Source: Chloroflexota bacterium
GTDB taxonomy: Bacteria > Chloroflexota > Dehalococcoidia > UBA1151 > TMED-70
Length of the DNA stretch: 6,193 nucleotides
Assembly (NCBI GenBank): GCA_002711965.1
Contig: PASM01000003.1
Coordinates: forward strand, 59,399-65,591
Direction of reading: 5' to 3'
Of this stretch, positions 5,049 through 6,193 are shown in pieces; position 1 is the stretch's first letter, and the number at the start of each line of letters is the position of its first letter. A program made the translations under genes and the position numbers. The notes under the pieces are model-generated. The model was not told where the DNA came from. It saw only the letters and a program-made list of their open reading frames with translations, and did not search any database.

Positions 5049-6193
5049 ATGAATAAAAAAATAAATAAATTACCTAAAGAAATATCTTTATTAATTGCTG
5101 CAGGAGAAGTTATTGAAAACCCTTTATCAATTATTAAGGAACTAGTTGAAAATTCTATTGATGCTAACTCAAAAAAAATAATTATTGAAATTATTGATGG
5201 TGGGAAAGAATATATTTCTATAACAGATGATGGAGATGGTATTTTTCCAGATGAAATAGAAATAGCATTTGAAAGACATGCAACTTCAAAAATAAAAAGT
5301 AAAAAAGAGATTTATTCTATAGATACTTTAGGATTTAGAGGAGAAGCTTTATCTTCTATTGCTTCAGTATCAAATATAGTTTGCACATCAAGAGTAAGAT
5401 CTAATGATTATGCTCAAGAAATTCAAATTAGTCATGGGGAAATAATAAAAAATAAAAAAACTTCTTCAAATTATGGAACAAAAATTATAATTGAAGATAT
5501 TTTTATGAATACACCTGCAAGATTAAAATTTTTATCATCTAGTAGATCAGAATCCTCAAAAATACATAATTTCATTAATGGAATTTCTCAATCTTATCCT
5601 TCGATTTCATTCGAACTTATCATTGATAAAAAAAATAAGATCAAAACAAATGGAGATGATGATTTATTTTTCTTGATTTCAAACTTCTACAAAATTTCAA
5701 AGAATGATGTAATCGAAATTAATGCTCAAAGAGAAAACCTCGAAATAAGAGGATTAATATCAAAACCTCAAAAAAATTTTGGGAATCGGTCTAGGATGAA
5801 TATTTTTGTAAATAACAGGCTTATAAATAACTCTAAAATTTTATTTACTATAGAAAATGCATATAGACCTTTTATTCAACATAAAAAATTCCCCATAATA
5901 TCAATAAATATTTTGATACCATACGATTTAGTTGACGTAAACATTCACCCTCAAAAGCATGAAGTTAAATTTTCTGATGAAAATGAAATACTTTCTTTTA
6001 TTTATAATTCAATTTCAAAATTGTTAAATCAAGAAATCCCTGCAAATACTTTAAGTTTTTCTAATAATAATAATGAAATATCAATGTACGAAAATAATAA
6101 ATTTTTACAAGAAAATTTATTTGACAATGAAAAATATCCATTAAAAGATAGTCTTCCCATATTAAGATTTATTGGGCAAATAAGAAATACATT
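5049..6193 (+). CDS. mutL: DNA mismatch repair protein MutL, N-terminal part (3' end outside window)
   Basis: MutL is the ATP-driven dimer that links MutS mismatch recognition to strand cutting. The frame is open through 381 codons with no frameshift. GHKL ATPase motifs are intact: IAAGEVIENP (16-25), ELVENSIDA (31-39) with catalytic Glu31 and Asn35, DDGDG (60-64), RHATSK, GFRGEAL (95-101), YGT (142-144) and NTPARLKFL (154-162). The transducer domain has VNNR, where VNGR is usual, and DVNIHPQKHEVKF (296-308) with the ATP-contacting lysine Lys303. An Asn-rich linker spans about 309-365, and LRFIGQI near 374-380 begins the C-terminal dimerisation domain. The window ends before the DQHAxxExxxxE site, so endonuclease activity cannot be judged. 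The ATG immediately follows the MFS stop (TAA-ATG) with no visible Shine-Dalgarno sequence, suggesting coupled translation within the operon. Confidence 0.97.
   Translation, partial: MNKKINKLPKEISLLIAAGEVIENPLSIIKELVENSIDANSKKIIIEIIDGGKEYISITDDGDGIFPDEIEIAFERHATSKIKSKKEIYSIDTLGFRGEALSSIASVSNIVCTSRVRSNDYAQEIQISHGEIIKNKKTSSNYGTKIIIEDIFMNTPARLKFLSSSRSESSKIHNFINGISQSYPSISFELIIDKKNKIKTNGDDDLFFLISNFYKISKNDVIEINAQRENLEIRGLISKPQKNFGNRSRMNIFVNNRLINNSKILFTIENAYRPFIQHKKFPIISINILIPYDLVDVNIHPQKHEVKFSDENEILSFIYNSISKLLNQEIPANTLSFSNNNNEISMYENNKFLQENLFDNEKYPLKDSLPILRFIGQIRNT

Noticed and set aside
3098..6193. A defence system made of an unknown protein, a membrane protein and a GHKL ATPase
   Set aside because: The ATPase has every MutL-specific motif, including GFRGEAL and DVNIHPxKHEVxF, and the membrane protein is an ordinary MFS transporter. 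No nuclease, toxin or mobile-element context is present.
1..6193. tRNA, rRNA, riboswitch, CRISPR or insertion sequence
   Set aside because: Reading both strands by eye gave no tRNA-like cloverleaf, no spaced direct repeats, no transposase motifs and no leader long enough for a riboswitch.

Overview
The window is A+T-rich, tightly packed bacterial chromosome, with most G and C confined to conserved motifs. It holds seven protein-coding genes, five complete and one cut off at each end. There are no RNA genes, insertion sequences, CRISPR arrays or prophage signs, and no gene-free stretch longer than 77 bases. Very short intergenic gaps, overlapping stop codons, little Shine-Dalgarno sequence and strong A+T bias suggest a streamlined, probably free-living (perhaps marine) bacterium. 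From memory, the N-terminus of the 244-residue unknown protein resembles conserved hypothetical proteins of Chloroflexota (SAR202 / Dehalococcoidia type). I could not check this, so the taxonomic guess is weak.

Layout. (1) 1-735, +: the 3' two thirds of aroB (3-dehydroquinate synthase, shikimate pathway). (2) 732-1001, -: a MoaD/ThiS-type ubiquitin-like sulfur carrier ending in Gly-Gly and closest to the CysO type; it converges on aroB with a 4-base overlap. (3) 1002-1078: a divergent intergenic region with a good sigma-70-type promoter for the next gene. (4) 1079-2020, +: a ribokinase-family sugar kinase. (5) 2017-3039, -: pyrD, class 2 quinone-linked dihydroorotate dehydrogenase, again overlapping its convergent neighbour by 4 bases. 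(6) 3040-3097: a second divergent intergenic region. (7) 3098 to the window end, +: a likely operon of an unknown acidic protein, a 12-helix MFS exporter-like protein (TTG start) and mutL, with gaps of 4 and 0 bases; mutL runs off the end.

Functionally these are mostly unrelated housekeeping genes: aromatic amino acid precursors, sulfur transfer, ribose salvage, pyrimidine synthesis and mismatch repair. I see no convincing new multi-gene system. The points most worth following up are the CysO-like carrier without its usual partners, the ribokinase that lacks the aspartate of the monovalent-cation site, the unknown protein tied to an exporter and mutL, and the junctions between genes, where stop codons overlap and start signals are weak.
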